Below, piece by piece: positions 43,454-54,775 of a stretch of 64,000 nt of DNA (position 1 is the first letter of the stretch; each line of letters opens with the position of its first letter). A program made the translations under genes and the position numbers. The stretch is taken from assembly GCA_000827325.1 (NCBI GenBank), contig KN832896.1, forward strand, positions 194,414-258,413, written 5' to 3'. This stretch comes from Oidiodendron maius Zn. Lineage: Eukaryota > Ascomycota > Leotiomycetes > Myxotrichaceae. The notes beneath the pieces are model-generated. The model had not been told where the DNA came from, did not search any database, and saw only the letters and a program-made list of their open reading frames with translations.

Positions 43454-44497
43454 TCAGCTTTTGAACCAGAAAGGTATTTTGGCCGAATTACCTTCATTCA
43501 TACGCACAATATGGCGGGGAATCGGCAAGCTGTGTCCTCTTTTCTGCTTGCTACTGAGTGGAATTGGCAATTTGTGGCCAACGGCTGGTCCGAAGTTTGG
43601 CACTCCTTCTGCCGAAATGCCCCAAGTCTGAGTGATCGTGGTACTGTCTGACACAGGTAATTTGCCATAGACAGTGTTGGCCGTCTCGCCAGTACCATCT
43701 TGGAACGCGGTGTAACTCGGCTCGTTGGTCAGCACAGTCAGAGGTTGAGTGGCTGTGTAGACGATGGTACCAGAGCCCGAGGAAAAGACGCCGTCGTTTC
43801 CATTGTAGTCGCCCACGATGTTGAGCGTTAATGCGGAAATCGGAGATTCATATTTGGAAGTGATCTTCTTACTAGTGCCGTAGACATCAAGGTCGGTCAA
43901 AGTTACGGATGTAGAAACAGCCTCGCCATCTGGAGGAGTATACGTATAAGTAACACCAGTGATGACATTGGTAGAGCTGAAGATAGGAGCAATATTAATA
44001 GTAGCACCGGCGGGTATCTCGTTAGCTGTGTCCAGGGTAGTAATCTCGGTCTCGTCATTGATTATTTGGGCATCCGTGCCGGCGGGAACGGTTCCCTTCC
44101 AGTTGTCAATGATACCATAAAGAGTATCGTCACCGGGTTCAGTGAAGACTACGTATTGCTGCCAGTTGGGCGTGGTACTTGGGGCGCCGGAAAGCTCCTC
44201 TACCAACATATGGGAGTTAGCATTTTCCTATTCAAGAAAGTTTCAGGAGTGTGTAGAGTGAAATTGAGTAATGGAGTATATAAGTAAAAACGGAGGGATA
44301 TAAAGAAGTGCAAGAACAAAAGCTCAGAGTTTCTTACGGGCATAGCCGTTGAGTTGAAAGCCAAAGCCGTTAGAGGTAGAGATAAGTGGCTCAGCGAAAG
44401 TAATCTCAACGTTAAGGCCAGTGATAGCATTGCCACCATCCGCAAGGAAGTAGTTGAAATTGCTGCCTAGGCCTTCTGAAGGAGGTGCCACAGACAT
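43454..44497 (-). CDS. Unknown beta-rich fungal protein
   Basis: A 301-residue protein from exons 44497-44338 and 44199-43454 (minus strand). The 138-base intron ends at TTGGTAG; this acceptor, not the earlier GAATAG, keeps the frame and joins FGFQLNGYA to QELSGAPSTTPNWQQYVVF. The protein is rich in Thr, Ser, Asp and Gly, without Cys clusters or membrane helices, and looks like a beta-sandwich: GSNFNYFLADGGNAITGLNV near the start and TWGISAEGVPNFGPAVGHKL near the end. No signal peptide is visible, but in-frame codons run 9 residues upstream of the chosen ATG to a possible acceptor, so a missing first exon could supply one. Function unknown. Confidence 0.6.
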
Positions 44498-45660
44498 TGC
44501 GAGATAGTAATCGAGCTGGGAACCCTATTTATTTGAAGTAAAAAACGACTTTGTGTTCTATTTGAGATGTGTCAGTAATATTTCTATCTATTGCCAATAG
44601 CCCTATCGGGCTAAGCATGAATTTGAGTTATGTGTGAAGTATCTATGAGGCGCACACATAGATCTGGATTTTCTTCTAAAATTTCTCTATATGATAGGAC
44701 AGAATCGTTGAAAACTCTAAGGTTTAAACTTATGCCAACTAAATTGAAAAACTAACCCTTTGCTTAAACTTGTCCGAGTGAGATAATTGCGACAGGGTAA
44801 TGGATCAGAAAGCTCTGAGCAAAGGTCCACGATGCACCTTTTATGTGCTTCGCAGTATTCGCCTTCCTAGTATGAGCACATAATAAGAACATTATCCTCA
44901 TAACCATCTTGCAAGCCTAGACCGTATACCACCAAGTCTAAGTGCGGCGAGTTGCCTATTTAGGAAGTCTTATCAGTGGCATCGTAATCCAAACAAATCT
45001 CACGTACTACCTTCTTAATTGAGGCTTGAGATACCCCTCACGTCCCCCCTTCCCCGTGTATTTTTTTCAAGGGCTATAAAATATTGGTCTACCTTCCGCA
45101 AAATACTCCATCTCTGTCAGGGACTCGTAGTGCCGAACCACTTAGGATCTCTCAAAGATTAAGTAGGACTGGGGGGTATCTTAACACCTCAATTAGGATG
45201 AGATTTTGTAGGCTGACACTCTCGGCTGATTTTGGAGAAACCCTGGTAAATGGGCCCAATGGTGGGGGTTCGCGGCTCTCAATCGGGGAAGTGAATCGCT
45301 AATATTAGTTCTTGTTAATCTCTATTAAGAATGTCGTGATCTAGTAAGACTTTCTTGTTCTTCGATTTCGGGCCTATTACAAGTACTAAAATCGGCCACT
45401 TTTGCCCTTGATTAAGAGCGCTCTATTCTCAAGACTTAAAGTTAACGGCGGGTGTTTCAGATTAAAGCTCTTGATTAAAAGCGGCCGATACGAAAAGGCA
45501 TGTTATATCTTGCATCTTTTGTCATAAAATACTCTACAGTTCTTAACCAAGAAATATAATGATTTCTATTATATATATAAAGAATAGCTTCATTATTAGA
45601 CTAATAAAAGGGGGAACTTAGAGTCTAACAAATGTTAGGATAGCGACTCTTTACTAGGAT

Positions 45661-45706
45661 GGGACTTATAAACCAAGGGGACTTATAACGAAGGCGGGAC
45701 TTATAA
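45661..45706 (+). repeat. Three spaced GGGACTTATAA copies
   Basis: Perfect 11-base copies at 45661, 45678 and 45696, spaced 17 and 18 bases. Probably the internal end of an eroded element. Confidence 0.7.
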
Positions 45707-45793
45707 GCTAGTTTATATAGTAGGGTACAAAGGTACTATAGCAGTGTTCGTATATATTACCCTTTATTCTTGAACAGAGGCAATATAGGTGCA

Positions 45794-45839
45794 CAGGTTG
45801 TAGTCGGATATCAAGGTGAAACTCAGTTATATTGACTAT
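45794..45839 (-). repeat. LTR-like core, copy C
   Basis: Minus-strand copy of the element at 24155-24201, sharing TAGTCAATATAACT and TGAGTTTCACCTTGATATCC almost exactly. Likely a remnant of the same LTR family; not whole. Confidence 0.65.
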
Positions 45840-46125
45840 AGGCTTTCGGCATAACAGATATGCAGAAAGCAGTAGATAACTTAAGTGATGCAGAAACAAC
45901 TAAGGGGTTTAGACTACAGAGCGCAACGCTTATTATAAGCCTGCTTATGTGGCAACATGCGTAAGCCATTACGACTATACAGTCGTATGCTATTGCGTAT
46001 ATTGCCACTGCTTCTGAGACATCGTGACATATGTGCTTGAAGCCCTAGTCAATATTTATTACAGAAATTTCATATGAAGCGTCCTCGGGGATAAAACCGT
46101 CCTAGTGACCAATACTCGAAAACAG

Positions 46126-46200
46126 GGTACGAATGATAATACATTAAAAATTATGGTAGGAATGATAATACGTTCTAAAGTAGGGTAGGAATGATATTGG
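46126..46200 (+). repeat. Three-copy 29-base direct repeat
   Basis: Units begin at 46126, 46155 and 46184 with GGTA(C/G)GAATGATAATAC or close variants. Confidence 0.7.
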
Positions 46201-46228
46201 CTGATAAATTATTCTACTGGAGGGGTAA

Positions 46229-47282
46229 TTAGCCGTACTTTCTTAGAGAATACAAATTGTCTACACATATCTTTTGCCTAGAAAACTGATCATCCTTGAG
46301 ACCGGCTCCAGACAACTCTTCCTCGGTCCATTGCCAAGGTTTCCCGGCCAGAGTCATGTCCCTTGATAGTTGCTAACCCTTAGACTCTGCCCTACAGGAT
46401 CATAATATTCCCCACTCTCAACTTTAGTGCTAGTAGCAGGCCCACAGTTGATTCAATGTAGCTTGCTTAATCGGTACCGCATTGATCAGATTGAAGATCG
46501 GCACCACAATCTTAGCAAGGAGGAAAGTGTCTCCCATAGTACTATTTAGGCCCGTTCGAGCTGTTCCGGGATGGATTGCAACGGCCTTAATTTCAGGATA
46601 TCTATGTGCTAACTCCTTGGAATACAGGATATTGGCTAGCTTTGATCGACTATAGCGCGCAAGCGCCGTACGTGGAATAACCGGCGAGCGCAGATGCTCG
46701 AATTGAATTCCACCTTTCGGCGCTCTCAAGTGAGCAAGCAGCAGACGACACGGTAATAACTCGGACATCTGAATCCGGTTGGCAGGCGCTTTTCAGCATT
46801 GTAGGTAAGAGTAATCTCGTGAGCAATGCGTGGCCAAGGTGATTTGTGGCGAACTGGATTTCGTAGCCATCAACGCTCAGTTGTGGCGGTACAGCCATGA
46901 TTCCAGTATTATTCATAAGAATATCAAGACGTGAGCTAGAGGCCAGAAACTCTCTCGCCGCTGCTTGGACGGAACTGAGCGATTCTAGATCTATCTGGAT
47001 GAGTACAAGTCGAGCCTTAGGCACAGCAGCGACAATAGCCGCAATAGCTGCATTTACTTTTTCTTTGCTTCGCGATCCGATGCATATGCTTGCGGGGTTA
47101 TGGTGCGCACGCTGAAGGGCTGCTTCTCTGCCAAGTCCATTCTTGCCTATATTTGATAATTAGCATATTGTAATATAACTGTGGAGATACCGCCTGATAA
47201 ATCTGGATGATATACCTCCTGTAATGAAAATTACTTTTCCTGGAAGGTCTGCAATATCCTTTGCTGGTGTGAAAAGGACCAT
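46229..47282 (-). pseudogene. Short-chain dehydrogenase (Bli-4-like), frameshifted
   Basis: The minus strand starts well: ATG at 47282, a 69-base intron (47147-47215), and a glycine motif FITGGKNGLGREAAL formed across the splice. Then LDILMNNTGIMAVPP, FATNHLGHALLTRLL and VRVITVSSAA follow. One extra base after SSAA (near 46745) shifts the frame; the catalytic YSRSKLANILYSKELAHRYP continues in the new frame. A second one-base insertion after NQLWA (near 46435) and a third near 46330 separate the tail pieces VESGEYYDPVG and GKPWQWTEEELSGAGL. None has splice signals. About 300 residues of family length are present, so decay is recent: small indels without large loss. Confidence 0.85.
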
Positions 47283-48619
47283 GTTTGAGTATGGAAATTA
47301 TTGCCAACTCTCGACCGAATATGAGCATTGATATATACACCTTTCCATCCCACAATCCAGTGCTTAATCAAAGACTTATTAATAAGTCTTTGAAAATGCC
47401 TAGATTTATCCACTAGATATTCACGCCTATGCGAAGTGCTGACCTGTGCATGATGTGCAATATTGAAAGAAGTCATGGATTCTTTATGACTTGATCTTAG
47501 ATAGTGTTTAGAAATTAGTGAGGGACTTAAATACCTGTCAACTGTAAAGCGAGCCGCTGACAGTTGCAGTCACTTCCATGCGTTACTGCAGGGCACTAAC
47601 ACTCGCAGTCGTTTAGTGCAGCTGCTGGCCGGTCTGGAAAGTGGCCAAGCTACGACAGCTACCTAGATGTATTACGGAGCCGCATGTCAATATGTTGCTG
47701 GTCTATGATAGAGAGTGCCTCGTGATCTTGAACGTGCGGGGAGGCGGTACTCTTTTGACTAGGATAGCGTCAGCGGAGTGTAAGAGATTCAACGGAACCC
47801 GTGGTACCCCATCCCCTTGACCTGCGAATATCTCTAAACCCCATCTATAGCGTGTGAAGAATTTTAGCATTACGCCTATCAAAAGCCTGAAGCCTAGCTA
47901 GTATTGCTAGTGTTGCTACTAGGATCTAGCAGGCTAAGGCCTTCCTCCAGGAGCATAAAGACAAGCCGATTGCGACTGCAGCAAGGATATTTAAGGTCTG
48001 TAGAACGTCTTTAAGCTCTTTAATTTATAGGGATACTAGGTGACTGAATAATACCTAGCCATGCCTTAAAGAAATCGTTATAGTCCTACGCACTAGTAAA
48101 TTTGGCTTTGCAGTGATTACCATGCCTTTGGCTTGGTAATGTCCTAGACTCTGGAAATATCATGGAAATATCATGGAAATCGCATTTCTTAGCGCTTGAT
48201 CACAAGCAGTACTAAAAGCAAACCAATTACAGCAAGGCAATGCAGCGACACATTGCAGTGCGTCGCGATAACACCTATTGAAATATCAAACAGCTGCACC
48301 GCCTAGCGACTGGTCTCCCTATTGATCAAAGTGTATGGTTGATTGATTGGTCGTTTTATCGCCCGAATTAAGATGTGGGCCTGAAAGAGTGGAGCACATT
48401 GATGTCGACACCTTGAAGAGGACGCAAGATGCTTTTGCTCGATACCTTGACGCTCACATACAGGTGGCGTCAAGCTCCTTAACTAACTTACAAACGAAAC
48501 TCCGGAATTACGGTTATCGAATTGGTAAGTACGGCATAGAAACTCATCAGCCAGCTGTTCTCACTATGAGATTTTGGTAGGAGCTTCATCCCAGAACCAC
48601 ACGCTTATCCCCCAATGCG
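47283..48619. other. Intergenic, no gene recognised
   Basis: Short frames only. CATGGAAATATCATGGAAAT near 48160-48182 is a small direct repeat. Confidence 0.45.
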
Positions 48620-49224
48620 CTATTTATGGCCCTGGACAAAGATCTCGTCCTTAACCGCCCCCTCGACTCCCAAAGCCACTCCCGCCATTCGCGCCGGCTC
48701 TGTCTTCGACAGATTCCTCCACGCATGCATGGGCCCGCGTTGCACCACCGCATCACCCGCCTTCAACACGCGCTTCTCGCCCGAATCCAAGGCCAGCTCG
48801 AGCTCTCCATTGATGACGAAGAGGTAGTCGAGCGTGTTCGTGCGGTGCATAAGGCCCCACTCGCCAGTGGGGTTGGGGCCGAACTACGGGCTGTCAGTTT
48901 GGAAGCCCCTCCTAATAGTAGGAGGGGGTTAGGGTCAGAGATATGCGGGATTCGTACATTGAGCACAATCGCCACGCTGCCGCCCGCGGTGGGGAACATG
49001 ATGTATGGCGAGTGTACGGCGACATCAAGGTGGTTCTTGAGATCTGCGTTCTCGGCGAAGGATGGGCCCGTGGTGGAGGCTAGGCTAGAGTAGATATAGT
49101 CGACGCGGAAAGCGGGGTTGGGAAAGACACTTGGGGGTGGGTTTGGGGAGTCGTGGAAGCTGGATGTGCCGTCTGGGTTGATGGCGGTAACATAGTGGAA
49201 GATTGTAGGGAATGAGGTTGCCAT
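48620..49224 (-). CDS. Cupin-domain protein
   Basis: A 176-residue single-cupin protein. Exons (minus strand) 49224-48958 and 48883-48620 with a 74-base intron whose CGTAG acceptor joins SVAIVLN to FGPNPTGEWGLMHRTNTLDY. The second exon holds the cupin motif 1 variant (His102, then LDYLFVINGELELAL) and motif 2 GDAVVQRGPMHAWRNLS with a His. This type of small cupin is common next to SDRs and in fungal secondary-metabolite or aromatic catabolism loci; the substrate is not evident. The unspliced frame seems to run on but loses the cupin core. Confidence 0.88.
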
Positions 49225-49786
49225 CTTCCACGAGGAATTGATTCAAGCTGTTTTTGAGGTCATCAATGATCTAGCTAGAAGGTTTTATATATTACATCTC
49301 AAATGTGGTTCCCCAAGGTGCTCCTTTTTATAGGACTAGGCACTTGCATCTCATTGCAAATCCCAGTAAGATCTTGTTCCCTTTGATACAAGTGTTTGTA
49401 ATGTCTTTGAAATTTTGCTTGCCAAAAGAGAGAAGGTTCTTCGAAGATTAGAAAGCGCAGGCATTCGGACCTTAATTGTCCCGTCTTCGGTCTGTAGTGG
49501 TGCCGTCCCGCTCACTATTTTTGCTGTCTCTTTCTACAGTACAATCCGGACCCGTCACAACTCCATAGATCTATCGGTCTTTACCCGTTAAGTCCGGTGG
49601 AGCCGAGATGAATTGTAAAGAGCCATTCCTGAAGATACATATCTGTAGATGTGTGATATTCATTTCTTGCTTCCCTATTAAAAAGCGTTAAGATCACGAG
49701 AGGCTCTATCTCTATTCCTTTACCGTTCTTAAATAATTATCGCCGGCTTGAAGCAAAGATTCCATCTCCCTCACTAAGTTGCCAAG
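49225..49786. promoter_or_regulatory. Divergent intergenic region of cupin and SDR
   Basis: 562 bases between the two starts. No gene. The cupin and the following SDR are divergent and may be coregulated. Confidence 0.45.
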
Positions 49787-50846
49787 ATGTCTTTCCTCGC
49801 AGCGTTCATCTACACACAATTCATCTACGAACCACCTGTCCCTACTGAATCCTACAAGGGCAAAACTGTCATAGTTACCGGTAGTAATGTCGGCCTGGGA
49901 AAGGAGACATGTCGCTGGATAGTCCGCCTGGGTGCCTCACAGGTTATCCTCGCCTGTCGGAATGTTGAGAAAGGAAAACTCGCAGCAGCAGATATTCAAG
50001 CAACAACATCGTGCTCATCGGACACCCTCCAGGTATGGCATCTGGACATGAGCTCATATGCCTCGGTCCTGGCCTTTTCTGATAAAGTCAAAGCGGAGCT
50101 ACCGCGCCTTGATGCTGTCCTTGGTAATGCTGGCTTACGTACAACGGTGTTTCGACAGACTGAAGAGAACGAGGAGACAATTACTACGAACGTTGTCTCC
50201 CTCTCCCTTCTCGGCTTCCTCCTTCACCCTATACTCCACAAGACAGCCCTAAAATACGACACACAAAGCCACTTCACCGTGACCGCTTCGGAGCTGTATG
50301 AACTTGCCAATTTCAAAGAACGCAAGGGACCGACGGGTCAAATCTTCAAAACCCTTGCCGATAAAAATAAGTCTCGCATGACCGACCATTATAACGTCTC
50401 GAAGCTCTTAATAATCTTTGTTATTAAGCAAATGGCCGCCATGTCACCCATAAGTTCCAGCAACGTTATCATAAACTGTGTGGCTCCAGGGCAAGTCCCC
50501 TCTACTCGTACTATACTACCAAATACCTAACCCATGAATCAATGGCTAAGATTTCTTCGCTTCTTATAGTTTCTGCCACAGCGAGCTTATGCGCGAGCAA
50601 GATGGACCTATTCTCCATGTCGTCAAAAAGATCCTGTGTCGTCCAACCGAGGTTGGTGCCCGTACTTTGGTGTACGGGGCAAGTGCTGGACCAGAGTCCC
50701 ATGGACAATACGTGCCGGACTGTAAGATCACGCCAACACGGGGGCTCACTGTGGGCAAAGAAGGGGCCTTGTTACAGAATCGGGTTTGGGGAGAGCTAAG
50801 GCAGAAGCTGGAAGGTATTCGGCCAGGTGTCACATCTTTATCTTGA
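49787..50846 (+). CDS. SDR (retinol dehydrogenase/WW-oxidoreductase-like) with GC-AG intron
   Basis: A 326-residue short-chain dehydrogenase. Exons 49787-50490 and 50570-50846. The intron starts GCAAGT, the accepted minor GC-AG donor, and ends CTTATAG; splicing joins INCVAPG to FCHSELMREQDGP, as expected for the family. Cofactor motif TGSNVGLG (residues 31-38), NAG at 114-116, Ser168, catalytic Tyr202-x3-Lys206 (YNVSK). The tail carries RTLVYGASAGPESHGQYVPD. A hydrophobic N-terminus (FLAAFIYTQFIY) may anchor or target it. Without the GC donor the protein would stop 13 residues after the junction, lacking the substrate lid. Confidence 0.9.
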
Positions 50847-51977
50847 TTTAATTGTAGCATGTTGTAGCTCTAAGATGAGAGATGAAATTTAAATGTAATC
50901 GGCTGCTTGAGAACGACTCCTAGTTGGATTGATTCGATGGTGCTTGTAGACCCCATGTTTTCCATCGTGCAGTGAAAAGTGACGAGAAATGCAGAGAATT
51001 ATTAGGTAGGAATGGAGCGCAGATACATTTTAGATACTGATTTGCCTTCGTACATTAGGCAGCAATTCCACAACATAAACTTTCTAAGCCTCCCTCCCAC
51101 TCTCCAGGGGTGAGCCGTTCTAGGACCGAAGGTTCACGCTCCAACATCCCATGAGGTGCTGAGGGCCCATTCTGCCATGGCTATTGAATTCGATAAGACT
51201 TAGATGTGGAGAGGGGTCGGCCCGATCCCTCGTCACGCGCGGATGGGTTCGACGGAGGCGTACGTATTTATACCATAGTGCATCGTCCTCGCTGGATGTT
51301 CACCTGTAGTTCATCCAGTCTCTTAGCTTGATTTGCAATAATTATTTGCCTAAGTAGTAAGTATTATACACTCAAGGGTGAGAACTTCCGCTTCACCTAT
51401 CTTCGTGCTGTCGCATAGGAGCCATGTATTAGACGACAGCTAGACCGTCCAAGACAGCCTCCTAAGCCTAAATATTCGTGGTGCTTCTGAGTAATTTCAC
51501 TGGGCTTTTGAAACTCATCAGATTTATGCACCACCGTCCACCTAGGTAATTGAGGACAATCGCATTGTCTCGCAAAGCTCTGGTAGGGTCCACCGAGGGC
51601 TAAACGAGTAGATATCCGTAGATATCCAAAGTACAGATTTGCACCGCCGTGTAGTGCAGCCAAATCTTTATTGTAAAATAGCCTCGGCACAGAGTACAAT
51701 AAGACACCCACGCAGACGACCGGAGACACCTAACTATTGCGTCTAACTAGGCTCGGAACTATTATGCTCCGCTAACGGGGGACGGGAGTGTTGACAAGGA
51801 GATGATAATCTAACTAGATTTGGATCCATCGTGCTCCGATAACATTATAATGTAGGGCATGCATTTCAGCCAAAAATGACGCATGAGATGGTACTAAATT
51901 GAAGGCATTACACTTCTGTATCTACTAAATACTCTAGAAGAGGCATAGCGCGGCAATCTCAGTCAGCTCGCAACATA

Positions 51978-52063
51978 ATCGTTCGGTTACGTAACCAGCT
52001 CACCCACTTTACGCAGTAAGTTAAGTTAAGTTAAGGTGGGAGCTGATTACGTAGCCGAACGAT
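51978..52063. mobile_element. MITE, ATCGTTCGG-terminus family, copy 2
   Basis: An 86-base element with inverted repeats of about 33 bases (ATCGTTCGGTTACGTAAC at the left; CCGAACGAT at the right) and a perfect TA duplication (51976-51977 and 52064-52065). Same ends as the element at 10788. A TTAAG tandem sits in the centre. Confidence 0.85.
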
Positions 52064-52148
52064 TAGTGAGTGTGTGACCGCATCTTACTACCGAAAGCAC
52101 ATTAGCTCAAGCCATCTTTCATTTAGGGGTCATCCAGGGCTGGTAGGT

Positions 52149-52345
52149 TTTATCCCTTCGTCTGGTAGCCGCTGGCCACGTTAGCAGGGGAACGCTAATA
52201 CACTATTTCCAACAATGCTAAGTATCACTAAAGTCCCTGTACAATAGTGCTTACAGCCTTTAAAGTCCCTATCATTTAGCGAGCTACCAAAGCCTTTAGC
52301 GTCCCCCTGCTAGCGTGGCCAGTGGCTGCCAGACGAAGGGATAAA
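52149..52345. mobile_element. MITE with ~50-base inverted repeats
   Basis: Left end TTTATCCCTTCGTCTGG, then TAGCCGCTGGCCACG, TTAGCAGGGG and ACGCTAA; the right end is the complement with a few changes. The centre (about 95 bases) has AAAGTCCCT twice. GTAG flanks both sides (52143-52146 and 52346-52349), a possible target duplication. No coding capacity. Confidence 0.8.
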
Positions 52346-52897
52346 GTAGCCGATTGTATCGAAAGTAGAGAGGTACTTTAAAAGAACAATTGTTCTTTTC
52401 GAACTGCCGTTACATGTGACTAGATTACCACGAAGCTGATAGCGTGGAGATAATTCAGGTTGATACGGAGCTCGGATAACAGATGTTGGAAAATGCGCCC
52501 CGTGGCGCCTGTGATCGCAAGATCCTTCTAGCCTTGGACTAGCATGACGTCAAGTGAATCTGGGATGATGCGCGTTTGGCCTTGCGGGCCACAATACGTT
52601 GTGCTACATTAATCGCACAAGCAACTATCCCTCGAATTTGCAATGGCGCTCTCGGGGTTATCGGGACTATCGGGGCTGCATGTCTCTCACTAAGCTTCGC
52701 CTTATACGCAGACTGGTTGAATTTTCCGTTTGAATCTTCTCTCTATATATAGTCTTTAGTTATCCTATCTCATTCCAATTTTAACTTTTGACACATATTC
52801 TGAGGAATAAATAACCTCACATCATCTTTTCTCCCTGACTTCCTGTTCCAAGGCAATAGCAGCGCTCATACCCTCCGCATTAAGCCCGATTCTCAAC

Positions 52898-53881
52898 ATG
52901 GTCAACGTACTTATCGTCGGTGCAACTGGTTATATTGGCCACGCCCTGGCCCAGTCCTTGGTCCGCAGTGGCAATCACCGTGTATACGGACTCGCGCGTA
53001 CAATTGGAAAAGGCCAAGGGCTCGCTCGAGTGGAAGTGATTCCTATCATTGGAAGCATCTCAGAAAGTACCGAGCTACTGAAAGCTATTGACACCTTCCA
53101 TATCAACATAGTTGTCGACGTTTCTGGAGCTAACCAGGACTCCCGAATCCTCCTCGAATCCCTCAAGAGCCTCGGCCATAACCGGGCCTCAACTGCCGTG
53201 TCTAGAGGTATGCAGCACGCTCCGAAGCTGGGATTCATCTACACGTCTGGCACATGGGTCCACGGATCTTCTAATAACCCAGTAAACGATCTCACTCCCG
53301 TTGATGTTTCTGAAGCCCCTACTCCCCCGGCGCAGCTCGTATCTTGGAGAGCAGAGCTTGAGAAGGATATCCTCGACTCGTCGGATGTGTTGGATGTAAT
53401 GATTATCCGACCAGCTCTAGTATACGGCCGGTCCAACGACATCTGGTCTTCTCTTCTCCAGCCCATCTATTCTGCTGTCCAGTCCGGCGCATCTTCAGCA
53501 GCCGTGGCAGTCGAGCCGGACTCCCGCCCAGGATTAGTGCATGTCGATGATGTTGGCTCGGGGTTACATTGCGCAGTCGAGAAACTCCCGCTCATTTCAG
53601 GAACGGCAGTGTATCCAGTCTTTGACCTCGTGACAAGCGAGGAGGCTATGCGGGATATTCTCGGCGCTGCGGCAAGAGAATTTGGATTCAACGGAACAGT
53701 GCAGTTGGCTGGTACGGAGGGTAATTTGTTTGCCAACGCCCTGTGTACGACTTTTAACGGTTCCTCTGGGAGAGCAAAGACAATTTTAGGCTGGGAGCCC
53801 AAGAGGCATGGGTTCGTTAAAGATATGGACATTCATGCAAGAGCTTGGATAGCTAGTAAGCAGGAAACAAAGCAGAGCTAG
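52898..53881 (+). CDS. Extended SDR / NAD-dependent epimerase-like protein
   Basis: A 327-residue intronless protein. GATGYIG (residues 8-14) is the N-terminal Rossmann motif of extended SDRs. IIRPALVYGRSN near residue 170 and GLVHVDDVGSGLHCAV near 210 are typical of epimerase-like family members. The usual YxxxK is not clear: the site reads YTSGTWVHGSS, so catalysis may differ, or it may be an NmrA-like sensor. Cytosolic by sequence. MITEs lie directly upstream. Confidence 0.85.
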   Translation: MVNVLIVGATGYIGHALAQSLVRSGNHRVYGLARTIGKGQGLARVEVIPIIGSISESTELLKAIDTFHINIVVDVSGANQDSRILLESLKSLGHNRASTAVSRGMQHAPKLGFIYTSGTWVHGSSNNPVNDLTPVDVSEAPTPPAQLVSWRAELEKDILDSSDVLDVMIIRPALVYGRSNDIWSSLLQPIYSAVQSGASSAAVAVEPDSRPGLVHVDDVGSGLHCAVEKLPLISGTAVYPVFDLVTSEEAMRDILGAAAREFGFNGTVQLAGTEGNLFANALCTTFNGSSGRAKTILGWEPKRHGFVKDMDIHARAWIASKQETKQS

Positions 53882-54049
53882 TTACATCTGTAAATTGAAG
53901 AGATCGGCCGCTTTGGAGAATTGAATGAACACGGCCTAACGGATCACTATTGCATTCTAAGATAATAATAGATGTTCAATCCAAAGTCATGTTCTAATAC
54001 CGATCTTATGGTGTGTTGGATTAAGTATTTGTATACTTTGTACTCCCTG

Positions 54050-54147
54050 CAGTATTACGTACCTTTATATAAGAATACATGAGAATACATCGCTTATAAG
54101 AATGCAATCTTCGGAATTGAGCACATTCCTATAGCGAGGTTTGACTG
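54050..54147. mobile_element. CAGT-terminus MITE-like remnant
   Basis: Right end ATAGCGAGGTTTGACTG followed by TA matches the right ends at 16949 and 17422; the left part has CAGT and TATAAGAAT motifs but is diverged. Likely an eroded member of the 16775-16949 family. Confidence 0.5.
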
Positions 54148-54169
54148 TATCCGGGGCAATCATCTGCCG

Positions 54170-54310
54170 GTGCAAACCGTACACGCAGTGTATACTGCTT
54201 ACGTACGGCGTACAAACCGTACGGTACGGTTTCTACGATTTCGTCTTTTTATGGTCAGCCGTACGGTACGATACCGTACGGTATGCTAATTACCGTAGTG
54301 CGCTACGGTT
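54170..54310. repeat. GTACGGTAC palindrome cluster
   Basis: Five or more copies of CGTACGGTA-like palindromic words within 140 bases (for example CCGTACGGTACGG and GCCGTACGGTACG), plus TACGGTTT at both ends. No open frame of note. Confidence 0.7.
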
Positions 54311-54679
54311 TATACTACTGGCTACACTGATTTTGAACTCCTAATTGAATGAAATGAACTTACTTCCCGCTATCCCCATCCAAGCCCAGCCAGATCCTTT
54401 TTCAATTCTTTCGCAGCTTCGAATTTCTTGATTCAAAGCAGGAACGGCTGAGCCAAACCTCAGACAATTTATGACCTTATAGATTGGCTAGCAAGATGAA
54501 ATGATATTCTTCGTTGATACCTCAGGAAGCAACTTACGACACTACCCCCATGAGGATTAGACGATGGTCTAATTCGGAACCAGGATGCGACGCTAACCGT
54601 ATGGATCATCAAGCATCCTCACCTACACGAAATCCGTTTCTGTTCGGGAAAAGTGAGCAGGGTTGCTTTATCGGCAATA

Positions 54680-54775
54680 TTGGGTGAGTTAAGGTGGGAA
54701 AGGGTAAGGCGAAGGTGAGTAAGGTGAGGTAGAGGTGGAAAGGGGTAAGGTGAGGGGGAAAGCAGGTGAGCAATG
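54680..54775 (+). repeat. Purine-rich AAGGTGAG tandem tract
   Basis: Irregular tandem copies of AAGGTGAG / AAGGTGGGAAAGG on the plus strand, almost without pyrimidines other than T. Low-complexity slippage repeat. Confidence 0.65.

Larger units (their letters stand above)
44498..46228. other. AT-rich repeat region
   Basis: No gene recognised. Holds three GGGACTTATAA units, an LTR-like core and a three-copy 29-base repeat, entered separately. Confidence 0.5.
50847..52897. other. Long intergenic region with two MITEs
   Basis: No gene supported. Contains MITEs at 51978-52063 and 52149-52345. A TATATATA-type box near 52745 and a CT-rich stretch precede the next gene. Confidence 0.5.

Noticed and set aside
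44200-44337. Frame break in the beta-rich protein
   Set aside because: The break arises from using the GAATAG acceptor; the TTGGTAG acceptor keeps the phase.
48626-49093. 155-residue plus-strand frame
   Set aside because: Opposite strand of the cupin gene, without a domain.
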